Shown: one piece after another, positions 1-11,560 of the stretch
How the letters are laid out: each line of letters starts with the position of its first letter
Numbering within the stretch: the stretch's first letter is position 1
DNA from: Cryptomeria japonica
Lineage: Eukaryota; Streptophyta; Pinopsida; Cupressales; Cupressaceae
Length of the DNA stretch: 64,000 nt
Reading direction: 5' to 3'
Assembly: GCF_030272615.1 (NCBI RefSeq)
Contig: NC_081413.1
Span: 17,246,285-17,310,284, forward strand
Notes under the pieces: generated by a model
What the model was told of the DNA's origin: nothing
The model's input: only the letters and a program-made list of their open reading frames with translations
Database searches by the model: none
Program-made: the position numbers and the translations under genes

Positions 1-2836
1 CTTCTTCCTTAATAACACCATTAAGGAAGACTGTCTTTACATCCATTTGATGTAATTTCCAACCTTTGGCTGCAACAATAGCTATAATAGTTCTAATAGA
101 AGTATATCTAGCAACGAGCAAATGTTTCTTCATAATTTATGCCTTCCTTTTGAGAAAAAACACGAGCTACAAATCTAGCTTTATATTTCTCTATACTACT
201 ACCATCAACAACATGTTTAATTTTAAACAACCATTTGGAAGAAACAATAGATTTACCTTTAGGTCTAGGCACAACATCCCAGACATCATTCTTGATGATG
301 GATTGATACTCTTCGTCCATAGCTAACTTCCAAGCTTGCTGGTTCATAGCTTCTTCTATGCTGGATGGTTTAGTCTGCACATCATTGAGACATAGTTAGA
401 GAGCTTCTGAGGTCTCTTACTTTCTCTGAAAGTGCCACTAGGAGCTGCAAACTTTTCTGCATCTTGAATTGTGCTTCTAACCCAAAGTGGTCTTTTCTTG
501 TCTTTTCTTGCTAACTACAATATCTCTAGGTCCATCAGTTGGAACCAGAGGCTCAAGAGGATCATCATGCTCAATAGGCTCCCTCTGAATTTCAGGGTTA
601 GAATCAATATCCATATCTTGATTATCATTAACTTCTTTATCATCATCAATAAAAGGACCTTTAGATTTCTTGAAAGCAATATTTTCTTCAAAGGTGACAT
701 CCCTACTTATCTCAATGTACCTTTGACCAAGAATGTAGATGCGAAATGCCTTGGAAGATTCACTATACCCAACAAGGATACCCTTCTTCTCAGAAGGCTC
801 TAACTCAGTCCTCTTTTCCTTTGGCACATGAACATAGACATGACTCCCAAAGATCCTTAGGTGGCTGATATCTGGTTTGACTCCCGTGAAAGCTTCCTCG
901 GGAGTTATGTTCTTCAAGGCACATTGAGGACATCTATTCTGAATGTACACAATAGTCTTGGATGCTTAAGCCCATAAGAAGGTCTGCAGGTCCTGATTGT
1001 GAATCATAGCTTTGACAACTTCAACGATGGTTCTATTCTTTCGTTCAACTACACCATTTTGTTGAGGATTGTAGGGAACGTATAACTCCCTCTTAATTCA
1101 TGTTTCTACACAAAAGTCATTGAAGCTACTTGAGGTGTATTCACCTCCATTGTCAGATCTTAACACGTTAATCTTTTTACCAGACATATTTTCAGCTAGA
1201 GCTTTAAATTCTTTAAACCTACTTAACACTTCATCAGATTCTTTAGATTTTAGAAAGTAAATCCAAGTCTTTCTAGAAAAATTATCTATAAATGTAACAT
1301 AGTATAGAAATCCGCTAGGTGAAGGAACAAACATAGGTCCACATAGATCAAAATGAACAAGTGCTAATTTTTCTTTAGCTCTACTTTCACTTTTATGAAA
1401 TGGACTTTTAGTGTTCTTACCTAATGCACAACCTTTGCAAGCATCATCATGAGATTGATTAAGTTTAGGCATACCTTTAACCATCTTTTCAAGTGAAGGA
1501 AGTGCCTGATAGTGAAGATGACCAAGCCTTCTATGCTATAGCTCGCTAGATTCAGGGGCTTCATGAATGAGTGCTCGAATGGGGTTAGCTGAAAGCTTAT
1601 ACAAACTATCATATCTATTTCCAATAACACGAGCATATTTAATGCTAGATTTCTTAGACCATGCAAGTACTTTACCCTTAGAAAATGCTATTTGATAACC
1701 TTTATCTTCTAGAGCAGAAATATAAATTAAATTCCTCTTAATTCTAGGTACAAATAAGATATCACTAAGATGCAAAGACATACCAGATTCTAAATTTAAA
1801 GAAGTGCTACCAAAACCTCTTACCGAATACTGAGCATCATCACCAATTACCACGTGAAGGTTGGACTCTTTCTCCATCAAGTTTGAGAGATGCTCTCGAT
1901 ATCCCGTGATGTGGCTAGATGCACCACTGTCGATTAACCAAGTGTTGCTATCAGTTGGCACATTGCTGGACAAGGCAAAAATGAAGAGGTAGTCTTCATT
2001 GTCTTCTGAGTTTGCAACTTCATTCAGGTTGGCCTACCCTTGCATAGGCGGATTCTGACATTCTTTGGCATAATGTCCAAACTTGTCGCATTTGAAGCAA
2101 CGGACACGTGAAAGATCCCTTGGCTTCTTCCTTGAATCAAAAGTAGGAGGTCTGAATTCTCTATCTCTTTTGAAGTTGTTCTTTTTCCAATGGCCTCCCT
2201 TTATTCTAACATGTTGAGATGCAAGCACATGTTGATCTCCTCCATGGGAGCCTTTATGCATTTCTTTGGCAACAAGGTGTGACTCCTCTTGAATGCAATC
2301 TGACCGGAGGCGATCAAAGGAAGGGAATTCAGCTCTTCCACTTATGCTTTGAATGAAAGGATCCCAAGAGTCAAGAAGACCATTCAAGGCAATCATGACA
2401 ATATCCTTGTCCAAAACCTCGCTTCCAATGGCGTGAGTTGGTCCTTCAATTCTGAAATCTTCATGAAGAAGGACATGATTGAATCTCCTTTGCACATTTT
2501 GACTTGGAGAAGTTGCTGCCTCAATGTGAGTGTCCGGCTGATGTTGTTGATCTCATATATCCCTTCTAGATGTTTGAACATCTCTCGGGCTGTCTTCAAT
2601 TTGGAGATGACTGGAACAAGATGATCCTTCACAGAATCAATAAGGAACTTCTTTGCTTTAAGAGCATTTTTCTTTAATTGCTTTAGCTCTTGCGGATCCG
2701 AAGGTTTGATCAGATCCATATCTTCCACAAATTGTAACAGCTCTAATTCTTCAAGTGCAAGGAGGACACGAACCTTCCATGATGTAAAGTTTAGGGCACG
2801 TTCAAGTCTATCCTCTACTTTCAGACCTGTAACCAT
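1..2836 (-). pseudogene. Copia-A Gag-Pol polyprotein (Ty1/copia), 3' part off-window
   Basis: Decayed Ty1/copia polyprotein read right to left from an ATG at 2836. Order seen: Gag (2836-2037) ending in a CX2CX4HX4C zinc knuckle (about 2058-2099), aspartic protease with an intact DSGAS active site (about 1915-1940), pre-integrase segment with HRRLGHLH (about 1490-1535), integrase core with a DNGGEYTS motif (about 1130-1165), integrase C-terminus (950-477), then the first ~90 residues of reverse transcriptase (380-108 and on to the window edge). The PR-IN-RT order defines copia rather than gypsy. Lesions are few: a Gag frameshift near 2400-2490 and in-frame stops near 2034, 1536, 1098 and 966, with a more damaged linker at 380-477. 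RT catalytic residues, RNase H and the 3' LTR lie left of the window. Low lesion density and a clean PBS/LTR junction suggest moderate age. The element is not expected to be autonomous. Confidence 0.93.
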
Positions 2837-2906
2837 CTTGCAAAACTAAAACAATAAACTGCAAGTGAAGCGCAACTAATAATCCGATTATTTGAATGAA
2901 CCTAAA

Positions 2907-2918
2907 GCTCTGATACCA
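2907..2918 (-). other. Primer-binding site of copia-A (initiator tRNA-Met)
   Basis: The - strand reads TGGTATCAGAGC, the complement of the 3' end of plant initiator tRNA-Met and the standard copia primer site. It abuts the LTR start at 2919, fixing that boundary, and lies 70 bp upstream of the Gag ATG. Confidence 0.9.
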
Positions 2919-3678
2919 TGTTAAATTTAAGCAATCAGATGTTAATCTAACTAATTAAATTATAATCAGACTGTGAATGAGCAGTAATAACAATAAAGCA
3001 CAAGACACAAGACACAAATACCCTGGGAAAACCTCCCTCTTGGAGGAAAAAACCCAGCATCAAAAATTCAGATCAGATCCTTTATTTATAAGCAGATTAC
3101 ATGAACAGTATATATCAGATTACTTATCTGATTGTAGTGTCAATCTAGGGCAGATTCAAACCAAGTATATGTAGCTGCAGTATATCAATCTTTAGAGGGG
3201 GCAGAATATCGACATCACTTGGAGAAGAAGATCGCTAAAGTATGAGGACACCAATTTGCCCAGCAAGCTGCCCAATAGATTCGCTCAATGATCAGATAAG
3301 CTTGCAGTAGTATGAAGACTTAGATCGCTTACTATCTTTCCAAGTTCGCTGATTAAATTCGCAGAAGGCTTATAGTATACTTGCTTGATGATGATCATTG
3401 TGCTTGAAGTGTGAAATGAATCTTGTTTATATACAAGATTCATGTTCATGTTTTCCCCCAAGTCGGCTTTAACAAGATTGCTGCCATTTTACATAATTTT
3501 GGAGTTCGCCTTTTAGCACCCAATTTGGGGCCTACATAATTTACAAGTTACACCACGTTTCATTTTGGGCCCAGCCCCAATAGACATGTAATCGCTTAAA
3601 CTATTACAATATGATTAATATTTTAATTGCCACTAGGCAACATTAAAATATAATCCGAACTTAGCTATCCATTTCAAC
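2919..3678 (-). repeat. 5' LTR of copia-A
   Basis: In + orientation the segment starts TGTTAAAT immediately after the primer site and ends ...TTTCAACA where copia-B integrase coding resumes, giving about 760 bp with imperfect TGTT/AACA terminal inverted repeats. A TATA-like TATATAAAC lies on the - strand near 3425-3435, suitable for the LTR promoter, and an A-rich/polyadenylation-like region is near 3070. The partner LTR and target duplication are off the left edge, so the right end is inferred from the break in copia-B. Confidence 0.75.
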
Positions 3679-5404
3679 ATTATTGACATATTCTCTTCCA
3701 CTGTCAGTATGAAGAATCTTAATTTTAGATCCAGATTGCCTTTCTACAAACATATGAAATTCAATAAACACATCAAGCACTTGATCCTTACTATGAAGGA
3801 AATATATCTATGTTTTCCTTGAAAAATTATAAGAGCATCCATTGAACCTTGGATGGAGGGATTCTCCATGGGACCCAAGAGATCACTATGAACTAGATGC
3901 AATTTAGTATATGCCCTCCAAGATAGACCATGAGGAAAGGGTTCCCTATGCATCTTACCACTCATGCAACCATTGCAAACAATTTGAGAAGGAACAATAG
4001 TAGGCAATCCATCAACCATATTTTCTTTTTGCATCAATGAAATATAATCAGAATTGAGATGGCCAAGTCTTTCATGCCATATAGTAAAATCAATAGTAGT
4101 AAGCAAGGAATACTTTGTAGGAGCAAATTCATAGAACTTGAATAAGTTATCAATATCCATTTTAGCAGTAGCAATAACATGATTAGTTTTTGGATCAATG
4201 ATATAACACATGCCCCTATAAAAGTTAATCTTATAATCTTGACAAAGTCTAGGAACTGAAAGCAAATTTGATTTTAATTCAGAACATAAAGAACATCATG
4301 TAATTTCTCATTAGGGACATTCACATCACCAATAGCTTCAACCTTGCAACTATGACTATTAGCTAATTGAGCAGGAATATTGGAAGTATCAGGATGCAAA
4401 GATTCAAAACACTCTTTATGAGAAGTAACATGCTAAGATGCACCAAAATCAATAATCCACTCAAGTGGTTGAGAAACATTATAAGTACATGTAAATGCAT
4501 GACGAGATGAATTACCATTATTATTACCTTTCTTATAATGAGGTTTATGTTGTTGATTATTTTGATTATTTTGGTTTATGGGCCTTTTTACCATTTTGTT
4601 TCTTAAAACAATTATTAGTCACATGACCATCCTTACCACAATACGTACAATGGGGCCTCTTAGAATGATTATTCTTTTGATTATTATTAGAGTTGTTATT
4701 ATAGGATTTGGAATGAAATTTATTATTAAAATAATGATTATTATGATTATTATTATTGGATTTAAAATGATTATTATGATTTTGATTTTTAGACATAAAA
4801 GCATGTTCAGTACTTTTAATAGTACCAAATTGAATTAATTTAGCTTCCTTTTGACGTAATAAATTATGAAAAATATCATGTTAATTGAGTAGCTAAACTA
4901 GGAATAGCAAGCTAAGCCTAAATATTAGTAATAAATTGCTGAAATTGACGAGGAAGACATTTTTTAAGGATAAGATGAATTAAACATATATCAGCTAGAG
5001 TAACTCCTAAACCAGTAAATTGACTATTAATAGAATCAAACTTTAAATTCATCCATGGCTTTAAAATCTGTATACATGAGATTTTCGAGTTGATCTTGAA
5101 GTTGAATTTTTCGTGATTCATTTGAACTATCATAAGTTGTTTTTAAAATTTCCCATACTTTTGTACAATTTCCAATAAGAACATACAATTCAGGAACCAT
5201 CGAAATACCAATTAAACCAAGTGCTTCCTCATTTTAAGACTTCCACCTGTCTTGGTCGGCTTGAGGAGTAGTTGAAGTAGGCTCAAAGGTTTTATCAGTA
5301 GCAACATCCAAAATGTGCTTGAAACGAAAAATAAAAGAAATATGCATTTTCCATGAATGATAATTAGAATTATTTAATTTAATTTCCGGAATTAATGTAG
5401 ACAT
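3679..5404 (-). pseudogene. Copia-B Gag to integrase fragment, interrupted by copia-A
   Basis: Second, more decayed copia polyprotein on the - strand. An ATG at 5404 starts a Gag with the usual N-terminal 'NNSNYHSWK' type block. A zinc knuckle CTYCGKDGHVTNNC lies near 4605-4650, preceded by Asn/His-rich low-complexity sequence. Protease is seen near 4440-4460 as DFGAS, so Ser is replaced by Phe next to the catalytic Asp, and a stop follows. The pre-integrase HERLGHLNS and the CNGC...M zinc-type motif lie in 4265-3900. The integrase core ends at HTDSGREYVN (3685-3715), exactly where the copia-A LTR begins. Multiple frameshifts and stops are present. The rest of IN, RT and RNase H should lie left of copia-A, off-window. 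Confidence 0.88.
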
Positions 5405-5837
5405 AGTTGCAAAACAAAATATTAGAAAAAAAAATACCTCCTTTTTAAATTGAATAATAATTTACTATAAAATAAAGTGACCAAAAAAAGTTAAAAAACT
5501 TTTTATTAAAAAAACTTTATTTTCAATTCTTTTAATAATAAATTTAAATTAAAAAAAACTTTAAGTGTAATTAAATAAACTTTATCTTAAAAACTTTAAA
5601 CCTTTAATAAAATGGAAAACAAGTTATATTAAAAAATTTTATTTAAAAATTACATATATATTAAAAGCTTTATTATTAAAAAATTATTAAATTCTAAGAT
5701 ACGTATGTATAAGAAAATAATCTTTTAAAAAAAAACTTTATAAAAAAACTTTTTTATTAAAAAAAAATAAGTTTTAATTTTTTTAAATATATATATATAG
5801 GTAATAGGCCGTAGCCGCAATATTTTGAATTATTATT

Positions 5838-5992
5838 ATTATGTTTGATTAGATTGACCCAAGACCTTCCCCATTATGGAAGGCCAAGAGTCACAGCTTA
5901 GAGTTCCACTTTTAGATTTCTCTATTGGGAGTTGAACTTGGGTCTCCACAATGAGAACCCAGTGTTAACCAGTTAAGCTCAACCCCTTGGAC
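5838..5992 (-). mobile_element. Probable tRNA-derived SINE
   Basis: Read on the - strand, the segment begins near 5992 with an A-box-like AGCTTAACTGGTTAACACTG, followed about 30 bp later by a B-box-like AGTTCAACTCCC (GTTCRANNC type). It ends near 5838 in a simple ATT-repeat tail. This is the head-body-tail layout of plant tRNA-related SINEs (Au-like). I could not define a convincing target duplication in the AT-rich flanks. It is not a functional tRNA: no cloverleaf closes around it. Confidence 0.6.
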
Positions 5993-6607
5993 AATTTTTT
6001 TAAATATTCTTAATATCTATAAGAAAATGTTATTTAGGAAAGTTTCAAAAAAACTTTATTAAAAGCTTTAAAAAGATTTTATATGAGAAACTTTGAATGG
6101 ATAAAATTAAAGAAACTTTTTAGATTATCTCATTTAAAGCTTCAAATCTTGCAAAATTAAAAACTTGTCTTGTTATTAAAACTTACATATCTATGAAAAA
6201 TCTTTTATACTGAAAACTTTGCAGAGCTGTTACAAATTACAGGGTTAAAAGAAAACTTTGCAGAGATGTTACAAATTACAGAGGCAAAATCCAATAGTGT
6301 AGATACGTTACAAATTATAGAGGCAAAATTATTTTAAACAATATTGAACCAGAAATAAGTTTCATTTAGATTTAAAATTTAATAAAGGATTGAAACAATA
6401 TTGAAAAATAAAATGATTAGAACAAAGAGAAACTAAAATAGTTCTTGAATCTGCAAACATAAATAGTTAGAAAAAAAAAATCAATAATCTTCAAGTGAAA
6501 TAAAATGTTAAAACCTGTACAAAACAGAAAGATTTAAAACTTAATAAAAAATTGAAACAAGTATTGTAAAATAAAATGTTAGAACCTGCAAATAAACAGA
6601 GAATGTC

Positions 6608-6750
6608 TTGGCGGCAAGCCTTCCAAAACCAAAACTTAAACTAAAAGAAAAAAAAATCTTTGGCGGCAAGCCTTCCAAAGCAGATAAATTAAAGAATGCA
6701 GGAAAATAAAGAGGTTAGAACAGAGATTTGGTGGTAAGCCTTCCAAAACT
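6608..6750 (-). repeat. Three spaced copies of a GGCGGCAAGCCTTCC motif
   Basis: The block TTGGCGGCAAGCCTTCCAAA starts near 6608 and 6660 and, slightly changed (GGTGGTAAGCC), near 6728. The copies are separated by A-rich spacers with spacings of about 52 and 68 bp. They lie in the copia-B leader. Function unknown. Confidence 0.7.
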
Positions 6751-6945
6751 AAAAAATAAACTTTAAACTAGAATCTAATTGGATTAATCCTTAAAAAAAA
6801 ATTTAAACTTAAATCAAAACCTGCATAGCAAAACATTAAAGAACAAACTTCTTCTCTTCTCTCAAAAAAAAGTGCCTCCAAGAAAGGTGAGCTCCACAAA
6901 ATGGTAACCTTCATCAATCTCAACTTGAAACAAGGATTAGAACTT

Positions 6946-6957
6946 GCTATGATACCA
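6946..6957 (-). other. Primer-binding site of copia-B
   Basis: The - strand reads TGGTATCATAGC, one base different from the initiator tRNA-Met complement. It is followed directly in + orientation by TG (6958), as expected for a PBS/LTR junction. Confidence 0.75.
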
Positions 6958-8134
6958 TGAAAGGAAATACAAAAAAAAGGAAAGAAAAAAAAAATCCAAA
7001 TAAGTTTATTGATGAAGTAAATGTTACCAAGAGAAATGTAAAAACTTTGGAGCAATCACCCAAATGTGAAGGAGGCACAAGAACTTTTGAAAGGGGAAAA
7101 ACAAAGAAAACCCCGTGTTATTATGAATGAGGCAATGCCTAAAATGAAAGAGAGAGAGCAAGAAGCTCTTAACAATATTGTCATTAAGAATGTTGATGAT
7201 TTATAGCTTCAGTCGGATAAAATTAAATGTTAAATTGGCCCAAGGCCTTCAACATTTAATTATATATATCATTATGTTATTTATTATTATTATTGTTAAA
7301 TTGATTAGATAATAATAATTATTACTATATTTAATTAATAACATTATTATGTAACTTCGTGTTTAGTTAGTGTTTCGATTCTTTAATGAGTCGGTATAGG
7401 TTTATCTAGCCACCTCTTCATGTTAAAGGGACACGACCCTTAAGGAAGTCCGGAGATATATTAGTGTGTAGATAATTGCGATACACAAAAAAAATTACAT
7501 CTGTGCGAATTCTAGACTGTTGTGCATGAAGACCTTTGCACTTATATGCTATGTGAAGACCTCTGGGGTTATATGCTGCGATCAAGGTGATTAGCCTGCC
7601 AGGTGTGATCGGGTAAAGGCTGCGAGAGAATTATATATGATGTGTGCAATATATATATCCTACGATACATATATATATACTAAGTGCAATATATATATTG
7701 CAATATACATATTGTGAGAGCAAGAATAAATAATCAATTTATTTATTGAAGTTATCTAGCACATAAGAAATTAATTGATAACTTAAAGATATTGATATAT
7801 ATATTCAAATATTGCTCTGTATCTCTGTAGTTTTAATTCTGATCCATAAATTTAACAAAGAATAAATGAAAGAGGAGACATCTCTTAAATAGAGATGAGG
7901 AGAGGAGTTACAAAGTAACTCCCAAATCTATGAATGCCACCATTCATAAAATGTGTGTGCCGTGTGTCCACATCCTCTTAAGGAGGAAATCTAATATTCC
8001 TTAATAAAGGAAAATAAAAGAAATGACTTGTCCTCACACATGTACTAGAGGACGAATTACATGTAGGGATTCCAAAGGAATATCCCAAACTAAATACAAA
8101 TAAGCCTAAGCCAAGTAAAGATTAAATATTCTAA
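6958..8134 (-). repeat. LTR-like region of copia-B
   Basis: Region expected to be the 5' LTR of copia-B. One end is fixed by the primer site. The other is inferred at ...CTAACA (8134), because on the - strand TGTTAGAATATT starts a promoter-like stretch. A TATA-like CTATTTAAG lies at 7882-7894, preceded by an inverted repeat GGAGTTAC-AAA-GTAACTCC (7904-7922). About 1.18 kb is long for copia, and terminal inverted repeats are limited to TG/CA, so other inserted DNA may be included. The partner LTR is not in the window. Confidence 0.4.
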
Positions 8135-8440
8135 CACCAAGGTCTATAATAATATCTACCAATACTTGAAAGCTGTGATTATCATTTATATCAAATCCAA
8201 GGCAAAGACTCCTTCCAGCTAACAATCTCCAGTGATTTCTCCTTCTAATAACTCTCACACAACTTCTATTCGTGACCTGGACTTTGGCAGATGAGAAGAC
8301 TCTTACGCAGCTTCTAATCTTTTGTGGCTTCCTTGATTTGGAGGGCGATTCTTTTTCTAAACTTGCGACCTCTATTTGAGTTGGAGCAACAACAAGCACT
8401 TTACTGAAACGTCTAACTTCAGGTCTCCATGTATTTTACA
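8135..8440 (-). other. Leader remnant of copia-C
   Basis: About 300 bp between a third primer site and the presumed insertion of copia-B. An open - strand frame (8399-8106) exists, but it has no recognisable domain and contains a short duplicated stretch. I treat it as untranslated leader. Confidence 0.4.
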
Positions 8441-8452
8441 GCTCTGATACCA
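8441..8452 (-). other. Primer-binding site of copia-C
   Basis: The - strand carries TGGTATCAGAGC, the perfect initiator tRNA-Met complement, ending one base before an LTR that starts at 8453. Confidence 0.88.
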
Positions 8453-8861
8453 TGTTGATTTGCGGTGTGCTCGATTAACCACGAGCAATGACACAACGTT
8501 GCCCTCCCAACCATAGACGATAAACTCTATCATCACCCCCAAGCACATCTTTCCTAAACTCAGTCTGGTATGTGTTATCACACTATTGTATGCTCTACTT
8601 TGAATAATTGTAGAGAGGGAACCAATCTTGTTTATACCCATATGTGGGTGACTCTTCACCAATGGGTTGACTCTATTCAAACCCACATGTCTTTCCTCAA
8701 GGGTGGCGGACTTTCCAAGTCGGCCCACTTAATAATAATATACTTTATTAACAAAGTGATTATATTAAACGACCCATACAAATATGTAAAGCCGAAAGGC
8801 GAATTACATATTTGATCGTAGTCGGCTAAGGATTACTACCGAAGCTACAATACCATCAACA
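8453..8861 (-). repeat. 5' LTR of copia-C
   Basis: A 409 bp segment bounded by perfect 7 bp inverted repeats TGTTGAT...ATCAACA and adjoining a perfect primer site. A TATAAAC promoter-like motif lies on the - strand near 8624-8636, close in form to the one in the copia-A LTR. The rest of copia-C lies to the left, interrupted by copia-B, so only the leader and this LTR are in the window. The 5 bp to the right (ACTCA) should recur beyond the left edge. Confidence 0.82.
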
Positions 8862-10050
8862 ACTCAAACTATGTACATTTTATGGATAAACAAGCTCAAG
8901 AATTTCATGGATACATAATTAACATAAAGCGTCCATCTAAGTGAATGGCCCCTTGGCATACATTGTCAACAACTTGGAAGAATATCAAAATATAGGGAAA
9001 TCCTAGCTAAATTACCAGTTTGAGTGCTCTCTTTGATTGCCCTTCTCTTCCACTTCAACCCCTAATTTTTTTAGGTACCTCAATATGTTAAACTATTATT
9101 CATTGTTACTTAGGCTAAAGGATCTCACACTAGCACTTCAAAAAGAGATAAAACTTACTATTTACTCTAAGAGTGATGCATTTTGGTTATATGCCAAATA
9201 CAAAATGTCTATATATGCTCAATTTTCACCGTGGTCAAGTAGGACTCTAGTAATCCCAACCTCGAGAAGATATATGAGTGCATTGCTAGCATGATTGGTG
9301 AAACAAAGGATACCATCCAATAGAGAGGCCCCACCTTGCAATGTTACAATTAACATGTCTAGTCTATCATTTAGTAGAGGCTGGAGAAGTCATCAATGCT
9401 CTATACCCAAGTGGTAGGCAAAAAAGCCTAGTAGAATTCTCCCCATGGGCGACAAGGAAGTGGAGATGGGAGGGTCTTCATGAACATCATTTCAAAAATT
9501 TACACTATAGAGGATTCCACATTGATCCAACACAAGCAGATTAGATTTTCTATAACCTGGGTTACATGGGTTCAACAAAGATAGATAGGGAAACTTTGGT
9601 GTAGGAGAATCTAATGAGTTAGTTGTAGTTGTATGGACTCTCATAATTGATATGCATAACGGGTATTCACCTCTTATCATGGGTTTGTAGTTCCTTTACT
9701 ATCAAGAAACTAGGCTACATATAGTTTAATCCACTCTATCAAGGACAGCAAACTTATCTCTAGGAGAGTGGAGACGTGGTTGTACACAAGACAATCAAGG
9801 TTAAAGACACTTGGTCAACATGGTGGGATGTAGAGCTAGATGAGTCCAATACGTCCATTGATAAGGAATATGCCATGACATTTGCATAACACAGTGGGTT
9901 AGATTGTAGTTGTTGTTTGTGTGTGTTGATGTGTTCTAATGCACTATGCAACACAAAATAAAATACCAAAGGCACTCTATCCTCTCTTGATCAAAATCTC
10001 CTTAGATGCTAAATTATGTGATCAACTGAGATGACTCCAAGGTTTCTATT
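8862..10050. other. Unassigned DNA, no gene recognised
   Basis: About 1.2 kb with short open frames on both strands (for example 9037-9294 and 9341-9544 on +) but no recognisable motif, PBS, PPT or terminal repeat. It could be intron of the gene ending at 13497 or an old unrecognised transposon. Confidence 0.4.
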
Positions 10051-10733
10051 GTCAGGTCTTGATGCGTAGATAGCTCAATGGTTGATGTGATATTGCTGGA
10101 ATCACAAGGGGGACTTACGTTGATACTTGAATGTTTGAATGCTGTAGAAAAGTGGAAATTTACTTGATTTGAAAAAGAGCAAAAGGAATAAAGGGTTTAG
10201 GAAGCTAGTCTAATCCTAGGAATGCAAGAGCAATGGACAATCTTTAGTGAAACTCAACTAGACTTTTCTTTGCCATGCAAAGCAACGAGTCCACAAAATT
10301 TAGTGCGATCTTCTAAGGTAAGCATAATATGTTCAAATCACTACCAACAACACGAATACCATCAAGATGATGCATATCAATAAACAAAATAGCAATTGAA
10401 GTTGAGCTCGAATAAGAAGGGTCTAGTTGACTACGCATGGCACTTTACAATCAACAAAATGCTAGTGGTATGGATATATGAATTTCACCATTGATCATGC
10501 ACAACGTTCTTCCATTCATTTAAACAACATGAAAACATAATTAGAAGTAGAGACCATGCAAATGTTGAATCAACACTTAAAGTTCACCATATCTTCCATG
10601 AAATTAACATGCTTCTTGCAACAAAGTTTTGGCAGCAATCTCCTTTTCTCCTACTCTACTCTAGTCCTAATGATCTAATGGTTGTCTACATTCTATCACT
10701 CTACTGTTAACCTTTACAAATGAGAAAACTGAG

Positions 10734-10743
10734 CCTTATATAG
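10734..10743 (-). promoter_or_regulatory. TATA box candidate
   Basis: CTATATAAGG on the - strand, with an AAACCCTAA-type palindrome about 65 bp upstream. No transcript evidence is available. Confidence 0.4.
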
Positions 10744-10805
10744 ATAGCTCTTTACAATGAGTGGCTCAGATTGATTCACAAATCAATGGTCAAAATCTTA
10801 CAATA

Positions 10806-10823
10806 AAACCCTAATTAGGGTTT
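10806..10823. promoter_or_regulatory. Palindromic telo-box
   Basis: AAACCCTAATTAGGGTTT is a perfect palindrome made of two head-to-head plant telo-boxes (AAACCCTAA). Telo-boxes are known promoter elements of plant housekeeping genes. Their role here is inferred only. Confidence 0.45.
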
Positions 10824-11560
10824 GTTACAACAACTCCCTTTCGGCCAATGAGAAAATTACATTTAATTTGACATATGTTTCATATTGAATGTGAACCAAT
10901 AGAAAATGAGGTTAGGTATCTTGAATTTTGTGCCTCCACTGAGTGAGTCAAGTGCATTGCATCCGGACATCTTGACTTGGAATCCTTTGATTGGTGGAAT
11001 GATGATTGCGGTGCCACCTCAGCTTGCACTTGTAGACTTGATACGTCATCAGGGAGTGTTGATACCTTGGGTAGTATCTTTTGATACTCGACATCTCCAA
11101 ATTTCTCAATGTGATGATGATGGGACATATTCCCAAATTGTATCATCTAAGCATGGCCAAGTGAACTTTCTAACTTTGCTTAGCTCTTCCATCGCCTTAG
11201 GAATTAAAATTGTTTCCTCTTAATTATCTTCCTTGCCTCAATATTTCTTTCTTTCATATTTCATCATCATCCTTTTTATACCTTGGATGTACTTGACCTT
11301 GACCTTTGGATTTGGAAATCCAAGGTCGTTGTAATTGTAGCTTTCATTTGCACTATCTTCCTTTGTCATCACCTTGAACATGCTGATCTATGCACTTGCA
11401 TTGTTGAGTTCTTTCACTAAATTCTTTGCTTTACACATGCCGTTGAGTCTTTGTCTTGAATTCCTTCTAATTGCATTGTTTGGAACTTGACCTTTTGTTG
11501 TTGTTGAAACGCGCTTCCATCATTCTCCATCTTTGATGCAATCATCTCTGTCCAAAAGGA

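Larger units (their letters stand above)
5405..6957 (-). other. AT-rich leader region of copia-B
   Basis: About 1.55 kb between the copia-B Gag start and its primer site. It is strongly AT-rich with runs of A and T and no coding signal. It contains a likely SINE (about 5838-5992), three copies of a GTTACAAATTA-type motif (6229-6330) and three copies of GGCGGCAAGCCTTCC (6608-6750). The length is unusual for a copia leader, so some of it is probably inserted DNA. Confidence 0.5.
10051..11560 (-). other. Possible LTR/promoter-like region
   Basis: No coding sequence is recognised. On the - strand a good TATA box CTATATAAGG lies at 10734-10743, and a perfect 18 bp telo-box palindrome lies at 10806-10823, about 65 bp upstream of it. 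Such spacing is typical of plant LTR or gene promoters. No partner repeat, PBS or target duplication was found, so the identity stays open. Confidence 0.3.

Noticed and set aside
4578-4838. + strand and alternate - strand Ile/Met-rich frames
   Set aside because: Shadows of the Asn-rich Gag segment of copia-B; the zinc knuckle identifies the real - strand frame.
5838-5992. Functional tRNA gene
   Set aside because: A- and B-box-like motifs are present but no cloverleaf or acceptor stem closes; a simple-repeat tail fits a SINE.
9037-9544. Decayed transposase or host exons
   Set aside because: Frames are short, lack recognisable motifs or splice context, and do not join into a convincing protein.
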